From Methanomassiliicoccales archaeon (GTDB lineage Archaea > Thermoplasmatota > Thermoplasmata > Methanomassiliicoccales > JAAEEP01): DNA of 62,644 nt. Below the pieces are notes generated by a model. The model did not search any database and was not told where the DNA came from. It saw nothing but the letters and a program-made list of their open reading frames with translations. A program made the position numbers and the translations under genes. The stretch is from NCBI GenBank assembly GCA_013415695.1, contig JAAEEP010000012.1, positions 1-62,644 of the forward strand. Reading direction: 5' to 3'. Below, in pieces: positions 25,062 through 32,897 of the stretch (position 1 is the stretch's first letter; the number at the start of each line of letters is the position of its first letter).

Positions 25062-26134
25062 GGATAGTGCAGCTCAACCCTTTCCATTACCCGTTCATGG
25101 GGGGTATCGAGCACCGCATCCACCACATCTCCTCAATACTGGCCAAGGAACATGAGGTGATCGTCCTTACGGGTCAGCTTCCAGGGACCGCTGAGGAGGA
25201 GGAGATGGGCGGATACAGGGTGTTGAGACTTCCTTCCAAGCTGTACACCAATTACAATCCCCCTCATATCGTTACAAAAGGTCTGCTCGCCAAGCTGAAT
25301 GATCTGGAACCTGACGTTGTGGATTTCCACTACCGCTGGTCGGGCTCTTACCGAAAAGCCATGAAGCGTTACATGGGAAAGAGGGTGTTCACATTCCACA
25401 ACACCTTCGGCGAGGGAGAGGGATTGATCGGGATGTTCAGCACCTTGAACGATATCGCCCATACTGGTTTCATTAATAGTTTTGATAGGGTGGTCTGCGT
25501 CAGCGAGTTCGTAAGAAGTGATTTGGAGAAGAGAGGATTTTCCCCCGATTTGCTGGAAGCAGTTCCCAATGGTGTGGATCCCCCATCCCAGCTCGACGGG
25601 CAAGAGGGGGACTTCATCCTATTCCTGGGAAGGCTGGTGAGGACCAAGGGCCTTGACTATCTGTTGAAGGCCATGGAATCGGTAAGCGTGCCCCTCGTGA
25701 TCGCAGGTGGTGGCCCTGAAGATAAGCATCTGAGAAAGATGGTCCAGTCAAACGGCCTAGAGGATAGGGTCAAGATCCTGGGAAGGGTGAGCGAGGAGGA
25801 GAAGCACCGCCTGCTATCGGAGTGCAGACTGTTCGTCTTCCCATCGGTATGGGAATCGTACGGCATTGCCGCGGCCGAGGCCATGTCATATGGCAAGGCC
25901 GTCATCACGACGGACGTGGGAGGACTTCCCGAGGTCGTTGGAGACGCTGGGGTTTTAGTACCATCCAGGGAACCTAAGGCACTTTCCATAGCGATCAATG
26001 GACTCATCTCTGATGATAACAGGAGAAGAGAGCTAGGCCTCCGAGCCCGCGAAAGGGTAAGAAGCTACACCTGGAAAAGAGCCGCGGAAGAGATGGAAAG
26101 AATCTACAATGATGTGGTTTCGGACCGATCTTAG
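25058..26134 (+). CDS. GT4 family glycosyltransferase
   Basis: 358 residues, GT-B fold. MRIVQLNPFHYPFMGGIEHRI is a standard GT4 start with the glycine-rich loop; VPNGVDPP, ILFLGRLVRTKGLDYLLKAM and FPSVWESYGIAAAEAMSYGKAVITTDVGG give the donor site and EX7E motif. The frame is open upstream, but ATG at 25058, overlapping the stop of the membrane protein gene (ATGA), gives the conserved N-terminus. With its upstream neighbours it probably builds a glycolipid or glycan; donor and acceptor are not readable. It is only distantly related to the other glycosyltransferase, so they likely add different sugars. Confidence 0.9.
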   Translation: MRIVQLNPFHYPFMGGIEHRIHHISSILAKEHEVIVLTGQLPGTAEEEEMGGYRVLRLPSKLYTNYNPPHIVTKGLLAKLNDLEPDVVDFHYRWSGSYRKAMKRYMGKRVFTFHNTFGEGEGLIGMFSTLNDIAHTGFINSFDRVVCVSEFVRSDLEKRGFSPDLLEAVPNGVDPPSQLDGQEGDFILFLGRLVRTKGLDYLLKAMESVSVPLVIAGGGPEDKHLRKMVQSNGLEDRVKILGRVSEEEKHRLLSECRLFVFPSVWESYGIAAAEAMSYGKAVITTDVGGLPEVVGDAGVLVPSREPKALSIAINGLISDDNRRRELGLRARERVRSYTWKRAAEEMERIYNDVVSDRS

Positions 26135-26152
26135 TAAGCTCTGCCCACCTAA

Positions 26153-26168
26153 ATAGAAACGTTTCTAT
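26153..26168. promoter_or_regulatory. Perfect 16-bp palindrome (candidate operator)
   Basis: ATAGAAACGTTTCTAT is a perfect dyad in the gap between the second glycosyltransferase and the radical SAM gene. Perfect palindromes of this length rarely occur by chance and suit a homodimeric regulator. It lies about 20 bases before an ATG at 26190 and 78 before the TTG start used for the radical SAM gene. Confidence 0.5.
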
Positions 26169-26245
26169 CGTGAAGGCACGATTGAGTGCATGGATGTGAT
26201 TGACTGGAACCCAGGAGACTTGTTGCCTACGCCACGCTTTCCGAG

Positions 26246-27028
26246 TTGAGGCCGAGAGCCTGGATCACCTTACCTGGGTGCAACTTCAACTGCAGAGGAT
26301 GCTTCGCCATAGCCAGGAGAGCATTCGGAACACTGATGTCGCCATCGGAGCTGGTGGCTCTCCTGAAGAAGGCAAGCACGGAGTACTATGGGCAAACCTC
26401 ACTGGAGGAGATCATGATCACCGGGGGGGAGCCGGCCCTGAATGGCGATTTCCTAGAGTCGCTGGTATCTTCCCTGGGAGAGATCACGCCCAGGATCTTG
26501 GTACAGACCAACGCATCTCTGCTGACGCCCGAGCTCCTCGACCGCCTGATGGATAAGGGGCTGGACGAACTCGTTTGTGACCTTAAGGCGTGGGACGATT
26601 CCCTTCACAGATGGTACACTGGCCACACGAATCAGACGGTGTTGAACAACATCAAGTACGCCTGCGGGAGGATGAAGATCACGGTAAACACCCTCCTCAT
26701 CCCGGATGTGGTGGATGCTGAAGAGATCGAGGCCTTGGCCCATTTCTTGTCCCAATGCGATCCAAAAGAATTGGAGTATCGCATAAATCCGTTCAGAGCG
26801 GACCTCAGTCCAGAGCCGATGTCCAGAGAGCCCAACGAAGAGGAGATGAAAGCAGCGGTGATAGCTGCAGAGAGGCACCTTGAAGGTTCAGTACGTAGCA
26901 GGAGTTGCCTTCGCGAGAGCGAGGGGGGGCCGACAACTCACTGGATAACGGTTTTTCCTGATGGAAGAATGGAAAGAAGAGGAATGGAGAATTACCGGGA
27001 AAGGAATCGTGCATTATTCGAGAAGTGA
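26246..27028 (+). CDS. Radical SAM protein (activase-like)
   Basis: 260 residues. The SAM iron-sulfur motif is CNFNCRGC (CX3CX2C) near residue 12, followed by the GGEP motif in ITGGEPALNGDF. The sequence resembles radical SAM activating enzymes and MoaA-like small members, but no auxiliary cluster is obvious: only two isolated cysteines lie in the middle and one at the end. The substrate is unknown. The start is uncertain: TTG at 26246 is used, but the same frame is open back to a TGA at 26199 without ATG, GTG or a ribosome site, and a different frame begins with ATG at 26190, so a small frameshift or a longer N-terminus is possible. Confidence 0.75.
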   Translation: MRPRAWITLPGCNFNCRGCFAIARRAFGTLMSPSELVALLKKASTEYYGQTSLEEIMITGGEPALNGDFLESLVSSLGEITPRILVQTNASLLTPELLDRLMDKGLDELVCDLKAWDDSLHRWYTGHTNQTVLNNIKYACGRMKITVNTLLIPDVVDAEEIEALAHFLSQCDPKELEYRINPFRADLSPEPMSREPNEEEMKAAVIAAERHLEGSVRSRSCLRESEGGPTTHWITVFPDGRMERRGMENYRERNRALFEK

Positions 27029-27043
27029 AGAGTTGAGGTCTGC

Positions 27044-27967
27044 TCATGTCGTGGGAATTATCTCCTTCAGCGTGACCGTGAAGAATAGGGTCTGACCCAC
27101 CAGCTCACCGTTGAAGTTGAGCACTATGGTGTTGGTATCGGGATTCACCTCGTACAGAATGAACTCGTTGGCAATGTCGTCCAGACCCTTCAGGTTGCCG
27201 GCATCATCCACATTCAGCAGATTCCTGACACGGATCTCCCCCTTGCCACCATTGGCTGAGGAATCATAGTAGTCGACCTTGACGTACCAACCGGTCTTTG
27301 ATAGGCCGAGGTCCTTCCCATAGACGGGATACTTGGCACCCAGGTTAGGTTGGTTCATGACCATCACTCTGTCCGCTTCTGCGGAAACGCTCATCACGGT
27401 CACGTCCCATTTCCAGTGGGGATCCTTCAGGGTCATTCCCGCCACCGGTTCTGTCTGGAATTTGATGTAAAACTGGGTGAAGTTCAATGTCTCGAATACA
27501 TTCAATGTCTCGATGAACGGGATCTCAACCAGCTTGCTGTAGTTCAGCTGTCCGTAAGCCTCGTCTGGGGGAATCTCAATGACCTTGGTCTGGTTTATGT
27601 ACATTCCGATGATGCCGTTTTCGAAGCCAGGAATCATCTGACCAGCCCCGATACGGAATTCCAACGGGACATATTGGGACTCGTTCCTCAGCGTGAATGT
27701 CAAAGATTTGGGGTAGAGAGCGTCGTTGGAAGCTACATCCCAAAAGGAAGTGTCGAAGACCCTTCCATCCTCAAGCTGACCGATATAGTCTACGCTTACG
27801 AGGTCTCCCCACCTGGCGTAATCCACATCAGGCGATTCCGCCCTTTGACCAGAGTCGTACAGAAGAATGACCACGCTGCTACCGCTGACCATGAGTATGG
27901 CTACGAGAACGATCAGAACCGTGTTTGTCGCGGCCTTTATGTCACCCTTGAGATTTCTGAGGTTCAT
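27044..27967 (-). CDS. Membrane-anchored extracytoplasmic FKBP-type isomerase
   Basis: 307 residues. A basic N-terminus (MNLRNLKGDIK) precedes one transmembrane helix (about residues 15-38), and an FKBP domain follows: GDLVSVDYIGQLEDGRVFDTS, then FRIGAGQMIPGFENGIIGM and PPDEAYGQ. A C-terminal domain of about 130 residues is unassigned. The catalytic part would lie outside the cytoplasmic membrane, assisting folding of exported proteins such as the surface proteins in this window. ATG at 27967 is chosen over upstream starts because a TATA element (27998-28006) lies about 35 bases before it. The paralog at 7387 is cytosolic. Confidence 0.87.
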   Translation of the reverse strand: MNLRNLKGDIKAATNTVLIVLVAILMVSGSSVVILLYDSGQRAESPDVDYARWGDLVSVDYIGQLEDGRVFDTSFWDVASNDALYPKSLTFTLRNESQYVPLEFRIGAGQMIPGFENGIIGMYINQTKVIEIPPDEAYGQLNYSKLVEIPFIETLNVFETLNFTQFYIKFQTEPVAGMTLKDPHWKWDVTVMSVSAEADRVMVMNQPNLGAKYPVYGKDLGLSKTGWYVKVDYYDSSANGGKGEIRVRNLLNVDDAGNLKGLDDIANEFILYEVNPDTNTIVLNFNGELVGQTLFFTVTLKEIIPTT

Positions 27968-27997
27968 GGGATTACTACGCAGCAAAACGATTCGATT

Positions 27998-28073
27998 GAT
28001 ATAAAGTTTCGCTCCCCGAGTCCCCCTGGATGTCAAGGTGATGGGTCGGGTGAAACGGGATGCTTTTATAATC
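27998..28073. promoter_or_regulatory. Divergent promoters of membrane FKBP and thrS
   Basis: CTTTATATC (minus strand, 27998-28006) and CTTTTATAATC (plus strand, 28063-28073) are archaeal TATA boxes about 30-38 bases before ATG 27967 and about 26-36 before ATG 28099, predicting short or absent leaders. Confidence 0.55.
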
Positions 28074-28098
28074 GACTAGCTCATTACTTTGCGATTCG

Positions 28099-29934
28099 AT
28101 GAGGACGCTTTATATTCACGCTGATTTCATGGAGTATGAACTCAAGAAAAGGACCCCTGTCGCCGAAGAAGTGACCGATGACGAGATGGACGGCAGGATG
28201 GAGGAGGTCCTTGTTGCCTTCATCACCGTCGAGAGGCAGGACGAGGGGAAGGTGGAGCAGGTCGCTAGCGAGCTGGCCCAGGACCTGATGGAGACGGCGG
28301 AGAAGGTGGGCGCGGAGAGGATCATGCTGTATCCCTATGCTCACCTTTCACCTGATCTGTCGGACCCCAAGACCGGGGTGGAGATGATGCACAAGGCCGA
28401 GAAGTTCCTTCTTGAAAAGGGAGCGGAAGTGAAGAGAGCGGCCTTCGGCTGGTACAAGGCATTCAGGATCAGCTGCAAGGGACACCCTCTCAGCGAGCTC
28501 TCCAGGGAGATCCTGGGCAAGGAACTGATCGAAGAGGCAGCTGGAGAGGAGCGCTTTCTAATTCTGACCCCAGAAGGAGATGAGTACGCTCCTGAGGACT
28601 TCGCTGGCGGAACGGAATGCTTCAAGGTCATGATGGAGAAAGAAGCCCTCAAGAAGGAGGCTCCCGCGGCCGGCGAGTCAAAATATCTCCGCCTTTGCCG
28701 AAAGTTCGGGATTCAATGGGAAGCAATGAGCGATTCCGGACACATGGCCTTCAACCCGAAGGGCGCACTGATGTTCGATCTGATATCCGACTACTCCACG
28801 GAGATCGTGTTCGACCTTGGTCTCCCCATGTACAATGTCAAGGGGACAAATATGTTCTCATTGGACGAGCCGCCAGTCAGAGAGCACGCGGACCTCTTCG
28901 GCGACCGTCTCTATACCGTGGAGACAGAGAAGCGCAAGTTCGTGATGAGGTATGCAGCCTGCCACCAGCAGTTCGCGATGATCCGCAATTGGAACATCAG
29001 CTACAAGCATATTCCATTTGGGGCGTTCGAGGTCGCAGATTCATACCGTCTGGAACAATCGGGGGAGACCATGCTCTGTTTCCGAACCAGGCGCTTAAAC
29101 ATGCCAGATCTCCATGTCCTCTGTGCTGACATCCCAGAGTCAGAGGAGTGGTTCTCAATACTGGACGCACGTATCTACAAGGAAGCGGAGGACATCGGTC
29201 GCGATTACGAGATGCTCGTGAACTTCTCCTCGTGGAATGCATACCAGCAGCACAAGGAGATGATGTTGGATATCCTCAAGAAGCACGGTAAGCCCGCGCT
29301 ACTCCACTTCTACCCCGAGGGCATCAACTACTACTGGACGGTCAACATCGAATACCACATCCTTGATGATCTCAAGCGCGCAAGGGAGATCGGTACGGTG
29401 CAGATAGATGTGGGCAACTCCAAGCGCTTCGACATCACTTTTGTTGACGAAGAGGGGAAGAAGCAGTACCCCGTGATCCTTCACTCCGCGGTCATAGGTA
29501 CCATCGAGCGCTATCTGTACACCTTGTTTGATACCGCTGTATTGATGGAAAGGGAGGGTAAACCCGGCTGTCTTCCGGTATGGGTTAATCCAGAGCAGGT
29601 GAGGATATTGACCGTGGCGGAGGGGCATCTGGAACGGGCAAAAGAGATTGTCGATAATCTCGAAAGAGCCAAGATAAGGGTCTCATTCGATGATCGCGGC
29701 ATCACCGTCGGAAAGAAGGTGAGAGAGGCGAAACAGGACTGGGTCTCGTATATGATCGTGATAGGCGACAAGGAACTCGAGTCCGATGAGTTCACCGTCT
29801 ACGTTCGAGAGGTGAATGACAACCTCAACATGACACTCGACCAGCTGATCGCCCGTATCGGCGACGAGACGAAGGGCAAACCCTTCAGGCAGCTCTATCA
29901 TCCTAAGGAGATTAGCAAGAGAGTCGGTTTCTAG
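28099..29934 (+). CDS. thrS: Threonyl-tRNA synthetase, archaeal type
   Basis: 611 residues. The first about 140 residues (MRTLYIHADFMEYELKKRT...) are the archaeal editing domain, related to D-aminoacyl-tRNA deacylase, that removes mischarged serine. The class II catalytic core follows, with motif 2 around RYAACHQQFAMIRNW and motif 3 in GTIERYLYTLFD, then a C-terminal anticodon-binding domain (VNPEQVRILTVAEGHLERA). It charges tRNA-Thr; one substrate tRNA gene is at 10788. The TATA box at 28063-28073 fits a short-leader transcript from ATG 28099. Length and domains are complete. Confidence 0.96.
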   Translation: MRTLYIHADFMEYELKKRTPVAEEVTDDEMDGRMEEVLVAFITVERQDEGKVEQVASELAQDLMETAEKVGAERIMLYPYAHLSPDLSDPKTGVEMMHKAEKFLLEKGAEVKRAAFGWYKAFRISCKGHPLSELSREILGKELIEEAAGEERFLILTPEGDEYAPEDFAGGTECFKVMMEKEALKKEAPAAGESKYLRLCRKFGIQWEAMSDSGHMAFNPKGALMFDLISDYSTEIVFDLGLPMYNVKGTNMFSLDEPPVREHADLFGDRLYTVETEKRKFVMRYAACHQQFAMIRNWNISYKHIPFGAFEVADSYRLEQSGETMLCFRTRRLNMPDLHVLCADIPESEEWFSILDARIYKEAEDIGRDYEMLVNFSSWNAYQQHKEMMLDILKKHGKPALLHFYPEGINYYWTVNIEYHILDDLKRAREIGTVQIDVGNSKRFDITFVDEEGKKQYPVILHSAVIGTIERYLYTLFDTAVLMEREGKPGCLPVWVNPEQVRILTVAEGHLERAKEIVDNLERAKIRVSFDDRGITVGKKVREAKQDWVSYMIVIGDKELESDEFTVYVREVNDNLNMTLDQLIARIGDETKGKPFRQLYHPKEISKRVGF

Positions 29935-30010
29935 GAGGAAAAACAGTCCTCTTCACCCTTTTACAATCTCCATAATCAATCGACACAGTACATTGAGGAA
30001 TGTTTTGGAC

Positions 30011-31123
30011 TCACGTCCTGAGAATGAAGTCGACCACTGCGTCACCCACCTGTGATGTCGTCGCTTTCCCACCAAGATCGGGGGTGAGCATACCCCTGTC
30101 GATGCCATGCCTTACGCCTGATTCTATCCTCGATCCGAGCTCCTTCTTGCCGAGGTGATCGAGCATCATCTTCGCCGCCAGTAGCGCACCGAAGGGATTG
30201 GCCTTTCCCTGACCCACGATGTCAGGAGCGGAACCGTGAACGGGTTCGAACATTGAAACACCGAAGGGAGTGATGTTGCCGCTGGCCGCGAGACCGATCC
30301 CACCCTGCACCTCTGCCCCAAGGTCTGTGAGAATGTCGCCGAACATGTTGGGCGTGGCGACCACGCCGAAGTCCTGTGGTCTCCGCACCAGGGCCATTGC
30401 CATGGCGTCCACGAACATGAACTCGACATCAACGCCGTGTTCTTCGGCCTTCTGGATGAACACCTCCCTCCAGAGGCCGTAGAGCTGCCTGCAGACGTTG
30501 GCCTTGTCTACGGCAGTTACCTTTATCTCACCTCTTTTCAATGCGAAGTTCATCACGAATTCCGCGAACCTCTCCACGCCCTTTCTGGAGAGAAGACCGA
30601 CCTCGAAGGCGAAGTCGTTGTCGCCTGTGAAGCGGGCCTCCATGTCTATGTCCAGAGTGTACAGCTCCCTCTCGATGTGTATGGAATCACTCTTAGATTC
30701 TGGGGTGAACGTCCCGCCTGCACCCATGTACACATCCTCCGTGTTCTCCCGGAGGAAATCGATGTCGAAGTCGACCTCGGACTTCAGGGGGGTGAAGGGA
30801 TGCCACGACTTCACCGGACGGTGGTTGATGAATTGATCGAACTGGGTCCTCATGGCCAGTAGAACGCCCCTCTCCAGAACTCCTGGCTTGACCCTTGGAT
30901 CCCCTATGGCTCCGAAGTATATTGCATCCTGTTCCCGGAGGATATCCATGTCCTCGGTTGTGAGCAGCTCGTTGGTCTTAAGGTACCTAGTGGCCCCGAT
31001 GTCCATCTCGATGAACTCCATCTTGAGATCATCGTTCTCCTCCATGACCCTCAGGACCTTGAGCCCCTCGGCTATGACCTCTTTGCCTATCCCATCACCG
31101 GGGACAACGGCTACCTTGAACAT
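30011..31123 (-). CDS. leuB: 3-isopropylmalate dehydrogenase
   Basis: 370 residues. Beta-decarboxylating dehydrogenase family: VVPGDGIGKEVIAEG at the N-terminus, LLAMRTQFDQFINHRPVK with the substrate arginines, and the acidic metal-binding region NMFGDILTDLGAEVQGGIGLAASG. NAD-dependent decarboxylation of 3-isopropylmalate gives ketoisocaproate. Placement as the last gene of the leu operon, overlapping leuD by 13 bases, supports isopropylmalate rather than isocitrate as substrate. Like other archaeal members it may also serve a citramalate route to isoleucine. Confidence 0.93.
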   Translation of the reverse strand: MFKVAVVPGDGIGKEVIAEGLKVLRVMEENDDLKMEFIEMDIGATRYLKTNELLTTEDMDILREQDAIYFGAIGDPRVKPGVLERGVLLAMRTQFDQFINHRPVKSWHPFTPLKSEVDFDIDFLRENTEDVYMGAGGTFTPESKSDSIHIERELYTLDIDMEARFTGDNDFAFEVGLLSRKGVERFAEFVMNFALKRGEIKVTAVDKANVCRQLYGLWREVFIQKAEEHGVDVEFMFVDAMAMALVRRPQDFGVVATPNMFGDILTDLGAEVQGGIGLAASGNITPFGVSMFEPVHGSAPDIVGQGKANPFGALLAAKMMLDHLGKKELGSRIESGVRHGIDRGMLTPDLGGKATTSQVGDAVVDFILRT

Positions 31124-31605
31124 CGACCACCCTCCCTTATCTTGGCTAAGAGCCCCCCTTTATCTATCAGGTCCCTCACGAAATCCGGGTATTGGGGGAA
31201 TGTCCACTCTCCGCCTCGTGTCTCATTGATTATCCTGCCATTGATGGTGTTCACCGAAATGATGTCTCCCTCCTCGGCCTCCATTTGACATTGCACCGGA
31301 AGAAGACCCACATTCAGCGAGTTTCGGTAGAATATCCTTGCGAAACTCTCCGCGACAACGCAGGCGATGCCCGCCTGAAGCAGTGCCCTGGGAGCGTGCT
31401 CCCTAGAGGAGCCACAGCCGAAGTTCCTCCCGGCGACGATGATGTCACCCTCGGAAATCCGTTTGGCCAGGCCGGGCCTCGTCTTCTCGAAGGCGAAATC
31501 ATCTAGGTGGTCCTCGTTGTCGCTTGTCAGCCTCTCTGCGGGAATGATCTGATCGGTGTCCACGTGATCTCCGAACTTCCAAACCTTGCCTCTGATGGTG
31601 TCCAT
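31111..31605 (-). CDS. leuD: 3-isopropylmalate dehydratase small subunit
   Basis: 164 residues. The swivelling aconitase domain: MDTIRGKVWKFGDHVDTDQIIPAERL and the phosphate-loop region AGRNFGCGSSREHAPRAL. It completes the active site of the iron-sulfur large subunit encoded immediately upstream. ATG at 31605 has GGTGAGATC a few bases before it and lies eight bases from the leuC stop. The 3' end overlaps leuB. Confidence 0.95.
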   Translation of the reverse strand: MDTIRGKVWKFGDHVDTDQIIPAERLTSDNEDHLDDFAFEKTRPGLAKRISEGDIIVAGRNFGCGSSREHAPRALLQAGIACVVAESFARIFYRNSLNVGLLPVQCQMEAEEGDIISVNTINGRIINETRGGEWTFPQYPDFVRDLIDKGGLLAKIREGGRCSR

Positions 31606-31613
31606 GATCTCAC

Positions 31614-32876
31614 CTATACGATAGCCTCCGGGGTGACGATCCTGCCGGCAATGGCGCTTGCCGCCACAACTGAAGGGGAAGCGAGGTATACCTCAGAATC
31701 CTTGTGGCCCATCCGTCCAATGAAGTTGCGGTTGGTAGAGCTCACGCACCTCTCTCCTGACGCCAAAATACCCATGTATCCACCCAGGCACGCACCGCAT
31801 GTTGGTCCAGAAATAAAAGCACCGGCGTCGATGAAGATCTGAAGGAGACCTTCTCTCATGGCCTGCTCGTAGACCCTAGTGGACGCTGGAACCACGATCA
31901 TCCTGACATTGGAGTCCACCTTTCTGCCTTTGAGCAGCTTCGCAGCCGTCCTGAGATCCTCTATCCTGCCATTGGTGCAGGAGCCAAGGTAAGCCTGATC
32001 AATCGGCACATCCATCTCCTCGACTGGCTTGCCGTTACCGGGAGAGTGGGGCATTGCCACCATGTAATCCAGCTCGGAGAGGTCGTAACTCATCTCCTTC
32101 TCGTACTCCGCCCCTGCATCGGGCGACACCATCTGGTATTCGCCCCTGATCCTGTCACCAAGATAGTCCAGGGTCATCTCATCCGCGGGAAAGATCCCCG
32201 CCTTTCCCCCAGCCTCGATGGCCATGTTGGCGATAGTCAGCCTCTCGTTCACCGGAACACTCCTTACGCCATGTCCAGCGAACTCGAGGGCCTTGTATGT
32301 GGCCCCATCTACACCCATATCTGTGATCAATCTGATGATGAGGTCCTTTCCAGAGACCATCCTGGAGAATGAGCCTTCAAGCTCGATCTTGAAGGATTCA
32401 GGAACCTTGAACCAGAGCTGTCCCTCGGCAAAGCAGGCTGCCGCCTCGCTGCTTCCGATCCCCGTGGAGAAGGCGCCGAGCCCCCCGTAGGTACATGTGT
32501 GGGAATCCGCGCCCACGATCAAGCGCCCTGGGGCGGCAAACCCCTCGTCTATCATGACCTGGTGGCACACCCCGCCCTTTCCTACTTCGAAGTAATTCTT
32601 GATCATGTACTTCCTAGCGAAGCGCCTCATCTCCGCCGCCTGCTCTGCTGATGAGATGTCTTTGTTGGGTACGAAGTGATCTGGAATTAGGACGATCTTT
32701 TCGACGAAGGGTATGCAATCCAAGGTCTCGAACTCCTTGAAAGCGATCGGCCCTGTCACATCGTTGACCATGACGTAATCGATCTCCGCCTCAACGATTT
32801 CCCCAGCGTAAGCGTTCTCGCCGGATTTGGTGGAGAGTATCTTCTCAGCAACTGTCTTTCCTCGGTCCATCGTCAT
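31614..32876 (-). CDS. leuC: 3-isopropylmalate dehydratase large subunit
   Basis: 420 residues. Aconitase family with cysteine ligands of the [4Fe-4S] cluster in YLGSCTNG and GPTCGACLGGYMG; VGADSHTCTYGGLGAFSTGIG is the conserved substrate-loop stretch. With LeuD it isomerises 2- to 3-isopropylmalate. Archaeal enzymes of this size can also handle citraconate or homoaconitate; the surrounding leuA and leuB genes favour leucine. The ATG at 32876 lies 21 bases after the leuA stop; a second ATG two codons later is an alternative. Confidence 0.95.
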   Translation of the reverse strand: MTMDRGKTVAEKILSTKSGENAYAGEIVEAEIDYVMVNDVTGPIAFKEFETLDCIPFVEKIVLIPDHFVPNKDISSAEQAAEMRRFARKYMIKNYFEVGKGGVCHQVMIDEGFAAPGRLIVGADSHTCTYGGLGAFSTGIGSSEAAACFAEGQLWFKVPESFKIELEGSFSRMVSGKDLIIRLITDMGVDGATYKALEFAGHGVRSVPVNERLTIANMAIEAGGKAGIFPADEMTLDYLGDRIRGEYQMVSPDAGAEYEKEMSYDLSELDYMVAMPHSPGNGKPVEEMDVPIDQAYLGSCTNGRIEDLRTAAKLLKGRKVDSNVRMIVVPASTRVYEQAMREGLLQIFIDAGAFISGPTCGACLGGYMGILASGERCVSSTNRNFIGRMGHKDSEVYLASPSVVAASAIAGRIVTPEAIV

Positions 32877-32897
32877 TCCCCGTTACCTTATGACAGC

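Noticed and set aside
27350-28102. Plus-strand open frame of 250 codons opposite the membrane FKBP
   Set aside because: Antisense shadow of a recognised gene, also spanning the divergent promoter region.
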